DNA from: Bacillus_BD oryzisoli
GTDB taxonomy: Bacteria > Bacillota > Bacilli > Bacillales > Cytobacillaceae
DNA length: 64,000 bases
Reading direction: 5' to 3'
Assembly: GCF_036670025.1 (NCBI RefSeq)
Contig: NZ_CP137640.1
Span: 4,870,001 to 4,934,000 of the forward strand
Below, piece by piece: positions 15,649 through 23,250 of the stretch (position 1 is its first letter; each line of letters starts with the position of its first letter). The notes below the pieces were generated by a model, which saw only the letters and a list, made by a program, of their open reading frames with translations, had not been told where the DNA came from and made no database searches. The translations under genes were made by a program, and so were the position numbers.

Positions 15649-16443
15649 TCACTCAGCATAAACTCCTTCAATCGATTGCTTGCGAAACTTCCTGTAATAC
15701 TTCTTGTCAATTGGCAGATCAGCATAAGCGGTAAAAACAATAATCCCATCTTCATAGATCAGTTTGTCCATAAGCTCCTTATTCACTTTTTTGATAGCCC
15801 TGTATTGTTCATCTTCTGGTGGGAGGTCAGCTTGTCCTACCTTCTCCTCTAGTACCTCAACTTTTTTTAGATAAGTTTCTATAATAACGTCTTTTTCCTC
15901 CATGTAATCTTTAATACAGGCTGCTACTGTCTTAACTCGAATTCGAGCCGAGTCTAGGGCATTCGCTACTTTTACACGGATTTCATTTACCTCCGGCTTC
16001 ATTCTCCCTTCAACAAATATCCCGTCACTACTTGGAGAAAACTCCACGCTGCTTATTTTCATAGACTTTAAAAGTTCATTACGTGCTTCTGGATGCTTAT
16101 ATAGAAAACTATTTATACTGTCAGGGATCTCGGTGATTAAACTATACCTGTTGTAAAAAAAGTAATACATCCAAAAACGGCTCTCAAAAAAGTGATATTC
16201 ATTCTCCATGTTATAGACCGCTAAGCGCATACTATTTTCAATATCCATGATTGAGTTATATATGTTTGCCCCTTCGTTGGTCTGAATACTTTTCATTATC
16301 TCTCTTATCTCATATTCAGTTAGAAAACCTTCTCCGCTTACTGACTTTTCGGCATTACTATTGGCAACAAGGAGGGCTTTTTCATAGTTGCTACCATTTT
16401 TTAATATTGCTTGAAATCCCCGATCTTTTTTCTTATTTGCCAT
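15649..16443 (-). CDS. Hypothetical protein, last gene of the element operon
   Basis: 264 residues, not recognised. ATG with GAAGGAGT 7 bases upstream; it overlaps the preceding gene by 11 bp, so it is translationally coupled. It starts with a basic patch (MANKKKDRG). The middle is aromatic-rich (YHFFESRFWMYYFFYNRYSL), residues 180-225 are probably coiled coil, and it ends with a lysine/tyrosine-rich segment (DKKYYRKFRKQS). No membrane segment or catalytic motif is evident. Its position after an HTH protein at the end of a replication operon suggests an element-specific function such as packaging interference or regulation, which is unproven. Confidence 0.65.
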   Translation of the reverse strand: MANKKKDRGFQAILKNGSNYEKALLVANSNAEKSVSGEGFLTEYEIREIMKSIQTNEGANIYNSIMDIENSMRLAVYNMENEYHFFESRFWMYYFFYNRYSLITEIPDSINSFLYKHPEARNELLKSMKISSVEFSPSSDGIFVEGRMKPEVNEIRVKVANALDSARIRVKTVAACIKDYMEEKDVIIETYLKKVEVLEEKVGQADLPPEDEQYRAIKKVNKELMDKLIYEDGIIVFTAYADLPIDKKYYRKFRKQSIEGVYAE

Positions 16444-16624
16444 TTTGCAAGACTCCTTCTATCCGTTCCAATCTAGCTTCTAGTTCCGTCACTTCAATTG
16501 ATTTAATAATGTTATTTAACATATATGCTTCTCTATAGGCTGTCTGTTCGCTTATATAGCCGTCTGTATATCGCTTGTATGACTTTATTAGTAAAAGAGT
16601 AAAATCACGGATGTTAAGTTCCAT
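16433..16624 (-). CDS. Small hypothetical protein
   Basis: 63 residues; overlaps both neighbours by 11 bp, typical of a tightly coupled operon. The sequence is helical and charged (ELEARLERIEGVLQNGK) and could form a short coiled coil. No family recognised. The overlapping arrangement with sensible starts on both sides is the main evidence that it is translated. Confidence 0.55.
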   Translation of the reverse strand: MELNIRDFTLLLIKSYKRYTDGYISEQTAYREAYMLNNIIKSIEVTELEARLERIEGVLQNGK

Positions 16625-17075
16625 ATCGCTTCATCCCCTTTTCCTTAAAGTGGTCTTGTAGCGGTTCTGTTATGGTCTCCAGGAATTGCCGTTCGGCCTG
16701 CCTATGATGTATTTCCTCTTCACTTAAAAAGACAGGGGTCACGGCAAGGTCTTTCAGTTCAGCTCGATATTTCAACAACAGTTCAAATATTTCCTTGGTC
16801 CCCAAATTTTCCAAATCCCGCTTGGCCAGCTCAGTTTCAAGGGCCTGGATTTTTTCTCCGTAAAACTTGACACTTCTTTCTACCGTCAAATAATACTTTT
16901 CTTGAAGAGCTTCCAGCTCGAAAGCTTTCCTATTCGCAATTTCTTCACGATACTCCTTTTCCCAATTGATCAGCGTTTGTTTCCCTACTTTGAGCTTTTT
17001 AGCGATCCGTCTAAAACTCTCACCTTTAGCCCTGAGTTCCATAAACCGCTCTATGGTTTTTATATCATGTGGCAT
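16614..17075 (-). CDS. HTH protein, possible small terminase-like subunit
   Basis: 153 residues; ATG with GGGAAGTGA upstream, 6 bp after the preceding stop. Residues 10-45 form a helix-turn-helix (ELRAKGESFRRIAKKLKVGK then QTLINWEKEY) of the type found in small terminase subunits and transposase N-termini. Residues 50-110 are a long charged helix (YYLTVERSVKFYGEKIQALE), which fits oligomerising small terminases. In phage satellites a terS-like gene sits in a leftward or rightward operon like this. Assignment to terminase is only one possibility; a transcriptional regulator is the other. Confidence 0.55.
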   Translation of the reverse strand: MPHDIKTIERFMELRAKGESFRRIAKKLKVGKQTLINWEKEYREEIANRKAFELEALQEKYYLTVERSVKFYGEKIQALETELAKRDLENLGTKEIFELLLKYRAELKDLAVTPVFLSEEEIHHRQAERQFLETITEPLQDHFKEKGMKRYGT

Positions 17076-17081
17076 TGCTTA

Positions 17082-17438
17082 TCACTTCCCATTAATGGAC
17101 TTTATTGCTGCTTGGTAAAGCCCGTTTGTAATTTTAATAGCGGTTGATCTTGGGATACCGTGTTTAATTTGTTCGGTCAGGGTTCTCATAAAGACTGCCT
17201 GTAAAATATTTATCTCGTTTTCAAAAGCATCAGTAAGCCCTATCAGGGTTTCATCAGATTTCTCTAGTCCGTTTAGCTTTGAAATAAATAAAGCAGATAT
17301 TAAGTCAAATATTTTTTCGTTGTATCTATTGCCAAATTCCACTTCGAGTACTTTAACTAAATCCTGATTATAATCCTCGAAACTATAATCAACTTCCCCA
17401 TTGATAATTTCAATTGGTTTATATTGAAAAACATCCAA
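17082..17438 (-). CDS. Hypothetical protein
   Basis: 118 residues, starting TTG with GGAGAGGGG 8 bases upstream. An acidic, helical protein (VDYSFEDYNQDLVKVLEVEF) without recognisable motif. It begins the block of four small genes that follows the iteron region on the minus strand, so it may have its own promoter in that region. An element-specific gene of unknown role. Confidence 0.55.
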   Translation of the reverse strand: MDVFQYKPIEIINGEVDYSFEDYNQDLVKVLEVEFGNRYNEKIFDLISALFISKLNGLEKSDETLIGLTDAFENEINILQAVFMRTLTEQIKHGIPRSTAIKITNGLYQAAIKSINGK

Positions 17439-17615
17439 ATTCTAATCCCCTCTCCTAACTCTTCTTTTTGATCTTGTTGAATTGTTATTAATCTTGAAAA
17501 ATATTAATCAGCTTAAATATTTCCATTGACCGAAGATAAAACAACAATACTATGACTCAGCAATCTAATAGGAAGAATAAATCAAATGTTCTCACCCTCC
17601 CCACCAGATGAAAGA

Positions 17616-17843
17616 TTCCCTAATTCCCCTAATAGTCTTTTATCCTTTCTCTCATTTGACTTTTGACCAGTACATCCTTTGTTTCTACTTGCACCCTAAA
17701 TCCCCTAATTCGTTATTTGTAAAAATGCTCCCGTTTCCAATTTAGGAACTATTAGGGGATTTAGGAACAAATAATACTTTTGATGTCCCTGATTCATTCC
17801 CTTGAGTCTTTATGGTTCAGTTAGATCTAGGGGAATTAGGGAC
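17616..17843. other. Iteron cluster, candidate replication origin
   Basis: The word TCCCCTAAT or a close variant occurs repeatedly: TTCCCTAAT (17616), TTCCCCTAATAG (17624), CCCTAAATCCCCTAATT (17694), and inverted as ATTAGGGGATTTAGG (17751) and CTAGGGGAATTAGGGAC (17828), with two TTTAGGAAC copies (17741, 17760) around the inverted one. The two orientations face each other across about 17720. AT-rich DNA lies beside it (17460-17560). It sits directly behind the primase-helicase gene, where SaPI-type satellites carry their origins. The last repeat overlaps the end of that gene. Confidence 0.6.
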
Positions 17844-20219
17844 ACCAATATAAGGATTTATACATATTATCTTTTTACGTCCTTCCTTCCTTAACCTTAC
17901 AAATCCTCTTGATTCTAAGATTTCTAATGTTCCATCTAGTTGTGAAGCTTTGCCCAGCCTTCTTTTAACAAGTTGCCATAATTGTTGGTGGGATATAGCC
18001 GTTTCACCCTTAAACTTTTCTTTAATTTTATTAAGAACATATTTAGCATTTTCTAAATCTTTATCTAAACTCATGCAACCAAAAGAGGCTTTAGCATGAC
18101 CAATAAAATATTTCTTTGTACTTATAGCCTTTGCAACTGTGGTTACTGTTATCTTTTGTGGGATATCAGTATCACTATTAATATTTTCGGCTATATGAAG
18201 TAAAGCGGCTATTCTTAATATTTGTCCAACAATTTTACCACCCCATTCTGCAATATCCGCTAGATCACTTCCTTCTCTTAATTTTTCTTCAATTTCTTGT
18301 TGGAATGATTGAATATAATAGTCAGCTTCATTCGAAAATGTTAATCTTTGAATTTCACCCATAGGAAGTTCCAAAAGTCTTTTGACATTCTTCATATATC
18401 GGTTCCTCACTTCAATAGAAATATCTTTTGGCCTGATTTTCCTATATCCCCTAAAATCCTTTGGTAAAGAGTAAAGGAATCTTGCCATTAATCCCCTACC
18501 TTTAAAAGCGTTCGGAATATCTTTCAATATATCAGGTTGTGCAAAGATACCGATTGTTAAGGCAGGGTTTTCAATTATTACTGTGGAACCATTCTTACGA
18601 TCTATCCTAATGTAATCACCGCTATGGCCCTTCAAAAATATGTCCATATTTAATTCCTTACTATATCTACCTTTAATGATTTCAAAAATACCACCCTCTG
18701 CTGATAAAATTCCCACTCTTCCGTCATTTTCCTCAAGAATTTGGCCTAGCTTTTCAGGCGTCACATCATCCACAATATAAGAAGGTAAATATAGCTCTGG
18801 TAGACTTTCAATTACTTTATTAATTTTTTTCATTTCTTCTACATATTTAGAATCCGGTTTTTTAGCATTTTTATTTTTTACCTCCTCGAGCCTCCTTTTC
18901 AGTGCATCAATTTCAGTCTTTCGATTTCTAACTTCTACCCTTAATTGTTCATGTTCATCTTGCTCATAATTGAGAATTGGCTTAATCATAAGATCGAATA
19001 CAGCTGATTTACGCTGTGCTGGTCCCATCAAGGTAGCTGTGTAAGTGTTAAGTGGTTCAATCCAGGAACCATATGGATTAACCTCAAATTTTTTTGCTAC
19101 GGCAATAGATAAAACTGATATTGCGCACATACTGGGCATATCAATTGGTGTTTGCGTACTCTCCGCTACGCCTTCTATATAGTCACTTAACCATCTCGGA
19201 AAAATGTTAGAAGGGAATTCCGGCAATAAGTATTCATCAAAATAAACAGGCTGTTCCCACTCTTCCTGTTGATCTTTACCTGTTCGTACTCTAGTGTTGC
19301 TCTGGTTACTTTTATTTGGTAAATTATAAATAGTTGAAGTTTTATCAATGGCTTCCTGTATGGTTATTTCTCCATATGTAGAAGCACCAGTTTTTCTATC
19401 CCATTTGTCACGAAACAAGCCAGACTGCCTGAAAAGGTTGTCCATTCTTTTTGCATCTTTAGCGGTAAAAAAAGCTAAATGGTTGCAAAGAGCTTGATCA
19501 GCTGATGAATGATCTCCGTTATATTCACTGGTATCTCCAGTGAATAAGCGCTTAATGGTTTGCCCATTTTTGGAATTGAACATGACATCTAGAAGTTCCT
19601 TATCGTCTATAACATCCGCATGTGAAGCTTGCCCGCTATTCCTGTGGATGTTATAGTTTTTTTTCTTTTTGGAAAAATATTTTTCTACCAAGTTATTAAT
19701 GATATTTTGATTATTTATAATGGTATCATTTCCTACAATCTCCCCAGTAAAGGTAAAAAATCGACCTTCACTGTAAATCTCCATCTTTTCGACTGTATTC
19801 TTGTGGCTAATCCCCTTCGGTAGGGTTCCTTTAAAGATTGTATGTAACCCCGTGCCACTTGGACTTACTTCTGTATAACTGTAACTGCTTAACAAGTGTG
19901 AAATTTTAGTTTGGAACTTCCCATCTTTGTAATGTCCATCTAAATCAACGCCAATATATTCATCAGTGGGAGAAAAAACAAAGCCGATACCATCGTATTT
20001 TGCAGTTCCAAAAACCTTCTGAACCTCTTGAAAGCTTTTCCAAGTATGAGGATTAGCAGGATTTGCATTTGTACCATTTATTTGCTTTGGCACTTTTCCG
20101 AATGTTCCATCTTTTCTATGCACAACCTTCCATAATACCCATTGTTTTTTATCCTTCAATTCCTGGGGTATTTTATCAAAGTAAGGGCTTATAATGCCGC
20201 TGTCTCCTTTAAGTACCAT
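17817..20219 (-). CDS. Primase-polymerase with C-terminal DUF3987 (replication protein)
   Basis: 800 residues from the ATG at 20219, chosen because GGAAGGTGG precedes it; an upstream in-frame ATG lacks an RBS. Residues 1-190 resemble the archaeo-eukaryotic primase-polymerase domain of mobile elements: KKQWVLWK, GIGFVFSPTDEYIGVDLDGH (Asp92-x-Asp94), SPSGTGLHTIFKG and YSEGRFFTFTGE. Residues 330-760 match the DUF3987 helicase-like domain, including a modified P-loop-like GPAQRKS and VGILSAEGGIFEIIKGRYS. Such proteins start replication of phages, satellites and integrated plasmids. The iteron cluster at its 3' end is the likely target, and the two small HTH genes upstream are co-oriented with it. 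Confidence 0.8.
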   Translation of the reverse strand: MVLKGDSGIISPYFDKIPQELKDKKQWVLWKVVHRKDGTFGKVPKQINGTNANPANPHTWKSFQEVQKVFGTAKYDGIGFVFSPTDEYIGVDLDGHYKDGKFQTKISHLLSSYSYTEVSPSGTGLHTIFKGTLPKGISHKNTVEKMEIYSEGRFFTFTGEIVGNDTIINNQNIINNLVEKYFSKKKKNYNIHRNSGQASHADVIDDKELLDVMFNSKNGQTIKRLFTGDTSEYNGDHSSADQALCNHLAFFTAKDAKRMDNLFRQSGLFRDKWDRKTGASTYGEITIQEAIDKTSTIYNLPNKSNQSNTRVRTGKDQQEEWEQPVYFDEYLLPEFPSNIFPRWLSDYIEGVAESTQTPIDMPSMCAISVLSIAVAKKFEVNPYGSWIEPLNTYTATLMGPAQRKSAVFDLMIKPILNYEQDEHEQLRVEVRNRKTEIDALKRRLEEVKNKNAKKPDSKYVEEMKKINKVIESLPELYLPSYIVDDVTPEKLGQILEENDGRVGILSAEGGIFEIIKGRYSKELNMDIFLKGHSGDYIRIDRKNGSTVIIENPALTIGIFAQPDILKDIPNAFKGRGLMARFLYSLPKDFRGYRKIRPKDISIEVRNRYMKNVKRLLELPMGEIQRLTFSNEADYYIQSFQQEIEEKLREGSDLADIAEWGGKIVGQILRIAALLHIAENINSDTDIPQKITVTTVAKAISTKKYFIGHAKASFGCMSLDKDLENAKYVLNKIKEKFKGETAISHQQLWQLVKRRLGKASQLDGTLEILESRGFVRLRKEGRKKIICINPYIGVPNSPRSN

Positions 20220-20257
20220 AAGTCCACCTTCCTTCTGTAAAAAAATACACATTGTAC

Positions 20258-20560
20258 TTATAAATTGACCGTTCCACCTTGTGCCCGAATTTCAGAGAAC
20301 CAATGGTCAATATACTTTTGAACTTCCTTCCGATTAAATGCCCATTTTTTTCCTATTCTAATACCGGGAAAGTTAGGGTCACTAAGGAATAACTTTTCAA
20401 TCGTCGGCCAAGATAGATTTAACATCTGACACAATTGCTTGCTGTTCATAAGCATTGCATCCATTTCAATTTTTTCAAGATGCTTTTGAACCTCAGTGAG
20501 ATAAAGTTCTTTCAAACCTTCTTCGTTTAAAGAAAATTGAATGATGTTTTCCTCAGGCAC
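20258..20560 (-). CDS. Excisionase-like HTH DNA-binding protein
   Basis: 100 residues, starting GTG with AAAGGTGA upstream; the start overlaps the stop of the preceding gene (TAGTG). Residues 38-90 are a winged-helix excisionase/MerR-like domain: LMNSKQLCQMLNLSWPTIEK, then IRIGKKWAFNRKEVQKYID. Proteins of this shape act as excisionases or leftward regulators in small integrative elements. It lies 38 bp upstream of the replication gene, in the same operon. Confidence 0.75.
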   Translation of the reverse strand: MPEENIIQFSLNEEGLKELYLTEVQKHLEKIEMDAMLMNSKQLCQMLNLSWPTIEKLFLSDPNFPGIRIGKKWAFNRKEVQKYIDHWFSEIRAQGGTVNL

Positions 20561-20754
20561 TATACTTCACCTTTCTTTTTCATTTCTTCTTTAATCTGTG
20601 CAATAGCCCCCATGACTTCTCTTTTGCGTTCTTCTAACATTTCACTTTTCATCCAATTTCGAAGTGTATTTTCATGAACCCCTAGCCTCTCTGCAATTAC
20701 CCAAAATGGAATCTTTCCCTTAACTTCTCTAATTTCTAGATTCCGTTTAAACAT
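20560..20754 (-). CDS. Small Cro-like HTH protein
   Basis: 64 residues from the ATG at 20754, which has AAAGGAGTG at 6-base spacing; a longer frame upstream lacks an RBS. The HTH reads IPFWVIAERLGVHENTLRNWM, followed by a charged helix (ERKREVMGAIAQIKEEMKKK). It is the first gene of the leftward operon facing the divergent promoter region 20755-20983, a position typical of a Cro or activator gene in phage satellites. Confidence 0.7.
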   Translation of the reverse strand: MFKRNLEIREVKGKIPFWVIAERLGVHENTLRNWMKSEMLEERKREVMGAIAQIKEEMKKKGEV

Positions 20755-20983
20755 ATGCCACACTCCTTTACACATAAAATATATATTTATTGTTGTTTTT
20801 CATGTTGTTATCTCTATGAAGATACTGTACAATAAAAGAAAAATTACATCAACACTTAAATGTCAACGTATCTAATTGTTTTATGTAGTTTTTACCAAAT
20901 ACCCAATCCAAAAAACATAAAAAATAATTCAAAAACAGCAAAAAAAATCCCATTTTAGAGGTTTCTTAGGAGGGAAACGACAA
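20755..20983. promoter_or_regulatory. Divergent promoter region of the element
   Basis: A very AT-rich intergenic region between the leftward replication operon and the rightward gene at 20984. Repeated TTGTT words (20793-20812, TGTTGTTTTTCATGTTGTT) may be operator half-sites. No clean sigma-A promoter can be fixed by eye. The rightward gene has GGAGGG before its ATG. Confidence 0.4.
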
Positions 20984-21946
20984 ATGAAAAAAAATTTTTT
21001 ATCAGAACTAAAAGTTGATAACTCATTTTTTGTTTATAATGATTACGAATTAAAAGACGATTTATTTTTTTCTGATAGTGATATGTGGGCAATTACATTT
21101 GAAGGCTATGCTCCTATTAAAGTAATTCCGCTGACAGAAGATTTACCTATTAAAGATTTTTTTATTAAAAGTCCAATTTATGGAGAAAACGTAAACGGCC
21201 AAATTGAACGTATCGAGCCACAAAATGATCAAAAAAAATATAAAATTAAAGCTGCTTTTTTAGTTGCATCAAAGACAATAACCAACTCTTTAGGTTCAAA
21301 GGAGTATTTTAAAGATTTATTATTTCCCGACAAAGAGTGGTCACACGAATATAAGCTAGATAAGTTTGGAAAAACCCTATATACAGAATTAGCCAAAATG
21401 GACTTTTCCAACTTTACTAACTTAATATATTTTTGCAAAACATGGGGGCTTCCAACTGGGGTTACACTTTCTGTCCTTGAGAATAAGAAACCGGTAAATG
21501 ATATTAATATCATCTGGATGTCTCTAAATGACTTTTATATAAAGCTTCATGAATATCAAAGAATTTTTTCATACTTTAATGCTTTAATGACAAATAATTA
21601 CTCTAAACTACCAACTAATCCTAAAAAAGGAGAGCATATTAAAGTTCATTCAAGTCGAATGTTACAAAAAGAAATGAAGGAAAAGTCCGTATTTTCCTTT
21701 AGGATTGATGGACAAACACCATTTTCCGTGTTCACGGATCTATTTGAAGCCGCTTATTTCTATTTAAATTTATCTATAGAGAATAATGCTCAAATGCGTA
21801 TTTGCGAGAACTGTGGGCATCTATTTGAAGTAGCCCACCAGCGTCAACGGTTTTGTTCCGTACTTCCAGGACGTAGAAGATCTAGTTGTGAAATGGCATA
21901 CAACAATCGGTTAAAAAAAGAAAAAAAAGAAAAAGGGGAAAATTAA
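20984..21946 (+). CDS. Hypothetical protein with C-terminal CGNR-like zinc finger
   Basis: 320 residues; GGAGGG 9 bases before the ATG. The first 260 residues are not recognised (no HTH visible). The end reads CENCGHLFEVAHQRQRFCS, then a Cys in SSCEMAYNNRLKKEKK, i.e. CxxC...C...C with a basic tail, like the zinc-binding C-termini of CGNR/ABATE-type DNA-binding proteins. It is transcribed away from the replication operon and towards the integrase, the slot that a master repressor holds in SaPI-like islands. A DNA-binding regulator is therefore a reasonable inference, not shown. Confidence 0.65.
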   Translation: MKKNFLSELKVDNSFFVYNDYELKDDLFFSDSDMWAITFEGYAPIKVIPLTEDLPIKDFFIKSPIYGENVNGQIERIEPQNDQKKYKIKAAFLVASKTITNSLGSKEYFKDLLFPDKEWSHEYKLDKFGKTLYTELAKMDFSNFTNLIYFCKTWGLPTGVTLSVLENKKPVNDINIIWMSLNDFYIKLHEYQRIFSYFNALMTNNYSKLPTNPKKGEHIKVHSSRMLQKEMKEKSVFSFRIDGQTPFSVFTDLFEAAYFYLNLSIENNAQMRICENCGHLFEVAHQRQRFCSVLPGRRRSSCEMAYNNRLKKEKKEKGEN

Positions 21947-22004
21947 AATGACATTTATTAGAAAGTCAACATTATTGTAAAGAATAGAAAGGGGAAATAA
22001 AAAG

Positions 22005-23162
22005 GTGGCAACATTCAGAAAGTTACCAAGCGGAAAGTGGCAGGCACGTGTATCTAAGGAAGGAAAAGAATTTAGCATCGGAACATTCCGCACTAAGAAA
22101 GAAGCTGAAATTGAAGCAGCAAAAGTTGAAGAACGAATATATTATGGTCAAGCCCTAAATGATAGGCATATGCTATTTGATCAAGTAACGAAGGACTGGT
22201 TGGAAAATAAGAAAGAAAATGTAAAGGAATCAACTTATGTGCAGCTTGAAGTGATTGTTAGAAATCACATTACTCCATATTTTGAAAACAAAAAAATCAT
22301 GAATATAAAAAGAGTGGAAATTAAAAGGTGGATTGCATCATTTGGTGAATTAGATGACAAAGGAAAAGAAAAATATTCATATGGTTCAAGATTGAAATAT
22401 CTTTCAGTCATGAAAAGTATTTTGCATCATGCTGTTCATGAACTTGAAGTGATTGAAAAAAATCCTGCTGATAAATTAAAAGTTCCTGTACAAGATGCTG
22501 TTGCTATAAAGAAAGAAAAAGTGAAATATTTTAACCTTCAGGAATTAAATCAATTATTGGATTTCATGAAAACATATAAGCATCAGAGATTTCCAGAATA
22601 TCAGCTTTACTATATGCTTATGTATTTCTTAAGCAAAACTGGATTGAGGATAAGCGAAGCATTAGCATTAAGATGGTCAGATATTGATGGGGATAAGATA
22701 ACCATCGACAAACAAACAAGTCGTGATGATAATAACAAAGTAAAATTGACAACACTAAAGAATTCTTCGTCATATCGAACAATCAAGATTGATAACGATT
22801 TATTACGTGAATTGAAAAAATATAAAATGAAGCAAAATGAATTAATTCTAGGAAATCCAAGGTTCAGAAAAAATAAAGATGGTATTATCTTTCAAAATTA
22901 TAACGGTCATTATCTAACACCTTCTATTATTCGAGAGACGATTCGAGGATATTGTAAAAAAGCGGGTGTTGATTACAAAGGCACTCACGGATTCAGACAC
23001 ACACATGCAGTTTTGCTACTTGAATCCGGCGCAAACCTGAAATATGTATCGAATCGTTTGGGACATAAAACCATCAAAACAACTGCGGATACTTATCTTG
23101 ATATTACTGAAAAAATAGAAGAAGACGAACTTCAAAAGTTCGCCTCCTACACCAAAAGATAA
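22005..23162 (+). CDS. int: Tyrosine integrase of the sufB element
   Basis: 385 residues, starting GTG with AAAGGGG upstream. Three domains: an arm-binding AP2-like N-terminus (residues 1-50; FRKLPSGKWQARVSKEGKEF), a SAM-like core-binding domain (55-150), and a catalytic domain with Arg215 (TGLRISEA), His328 and Arg331 (THGFRHTH), His354 (LGHKT) and Tyr364 (ADTYLDI). All catalytic residues are present, so it should be active. It lies 92 bp from attR with the arm-type repeat in between, as expected for site-specific integration into sufB. Confidence 0.95.
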   Translation: MATFRKLPSGKWQARVSKEGKEFSIGTFRTKKEAEIEAAKVEERIYYGQALNDRHMLFDQVTKDWLENKKENVKESTYVQLEVIVRNHITPYFENKKIMNIKRVEIKRWIASFGELDDKGKEKYSYGSRLKYLSVMKSILHHAVHELEVIEKNPADKLKVPVQDAVAIKKEKVKYFNLQELNQLLDFMKTYKHQRFPEYQLYYMLMYFLSKTGLRISEALALRWSDIDGDKITIDKQTSRDDNNKVKLTTLKNSSSYRTIKIDNDLLRELKKYKMKQNELILGNPRFRKNKDGIIFQNYNGHYLTPSIIRETIRGYCKKAGVDYKGTHGFRHTHAVLLLESGANLKYVSNRLGHKTIKTTADTYLDITEKIEEDELQKFASYTKR

Positions 23163-23170
23163 AACTGAAT

Positions 23171-23189
23171 CGGCACAAAATCGGCACGC
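23171..23189. repeat. Integrase arm-type repeat, right end
   Basis: TCGGCACAAAATCGGCACG, two CGGCAC boxes 11 bp apart; 17 of 19 bases match 1625-1643. It sits between int and attR. Confidence 0.5.
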
Positions 23190-23211
23190 TTGCAATTTTA
23201 CATTTAATAAA

Positions 23212-23242
23212 AACCTCTCAAACCCCTGATATATAAAGGTTT
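23212..23242 (-). terminator. Element-encoded replacement terminator for sufB
   Basis: AAACCT / AGGTTT stem, followed by TTTTATT on the minus strand, 9 bp beyond the sufB stop. The stem is short, so it is weaker than the displaced host terminator at 1443-1473. Confidence 0.4.
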
Positions 23243-23250
23243 CTCCTATC

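Noticed and set aside
20258..20754. Overlapping small gene pair as a toxin-antitoxin module
   Set aside because: Both products are HTH proteins and neither resembles a toxin; they lead a replication operon.
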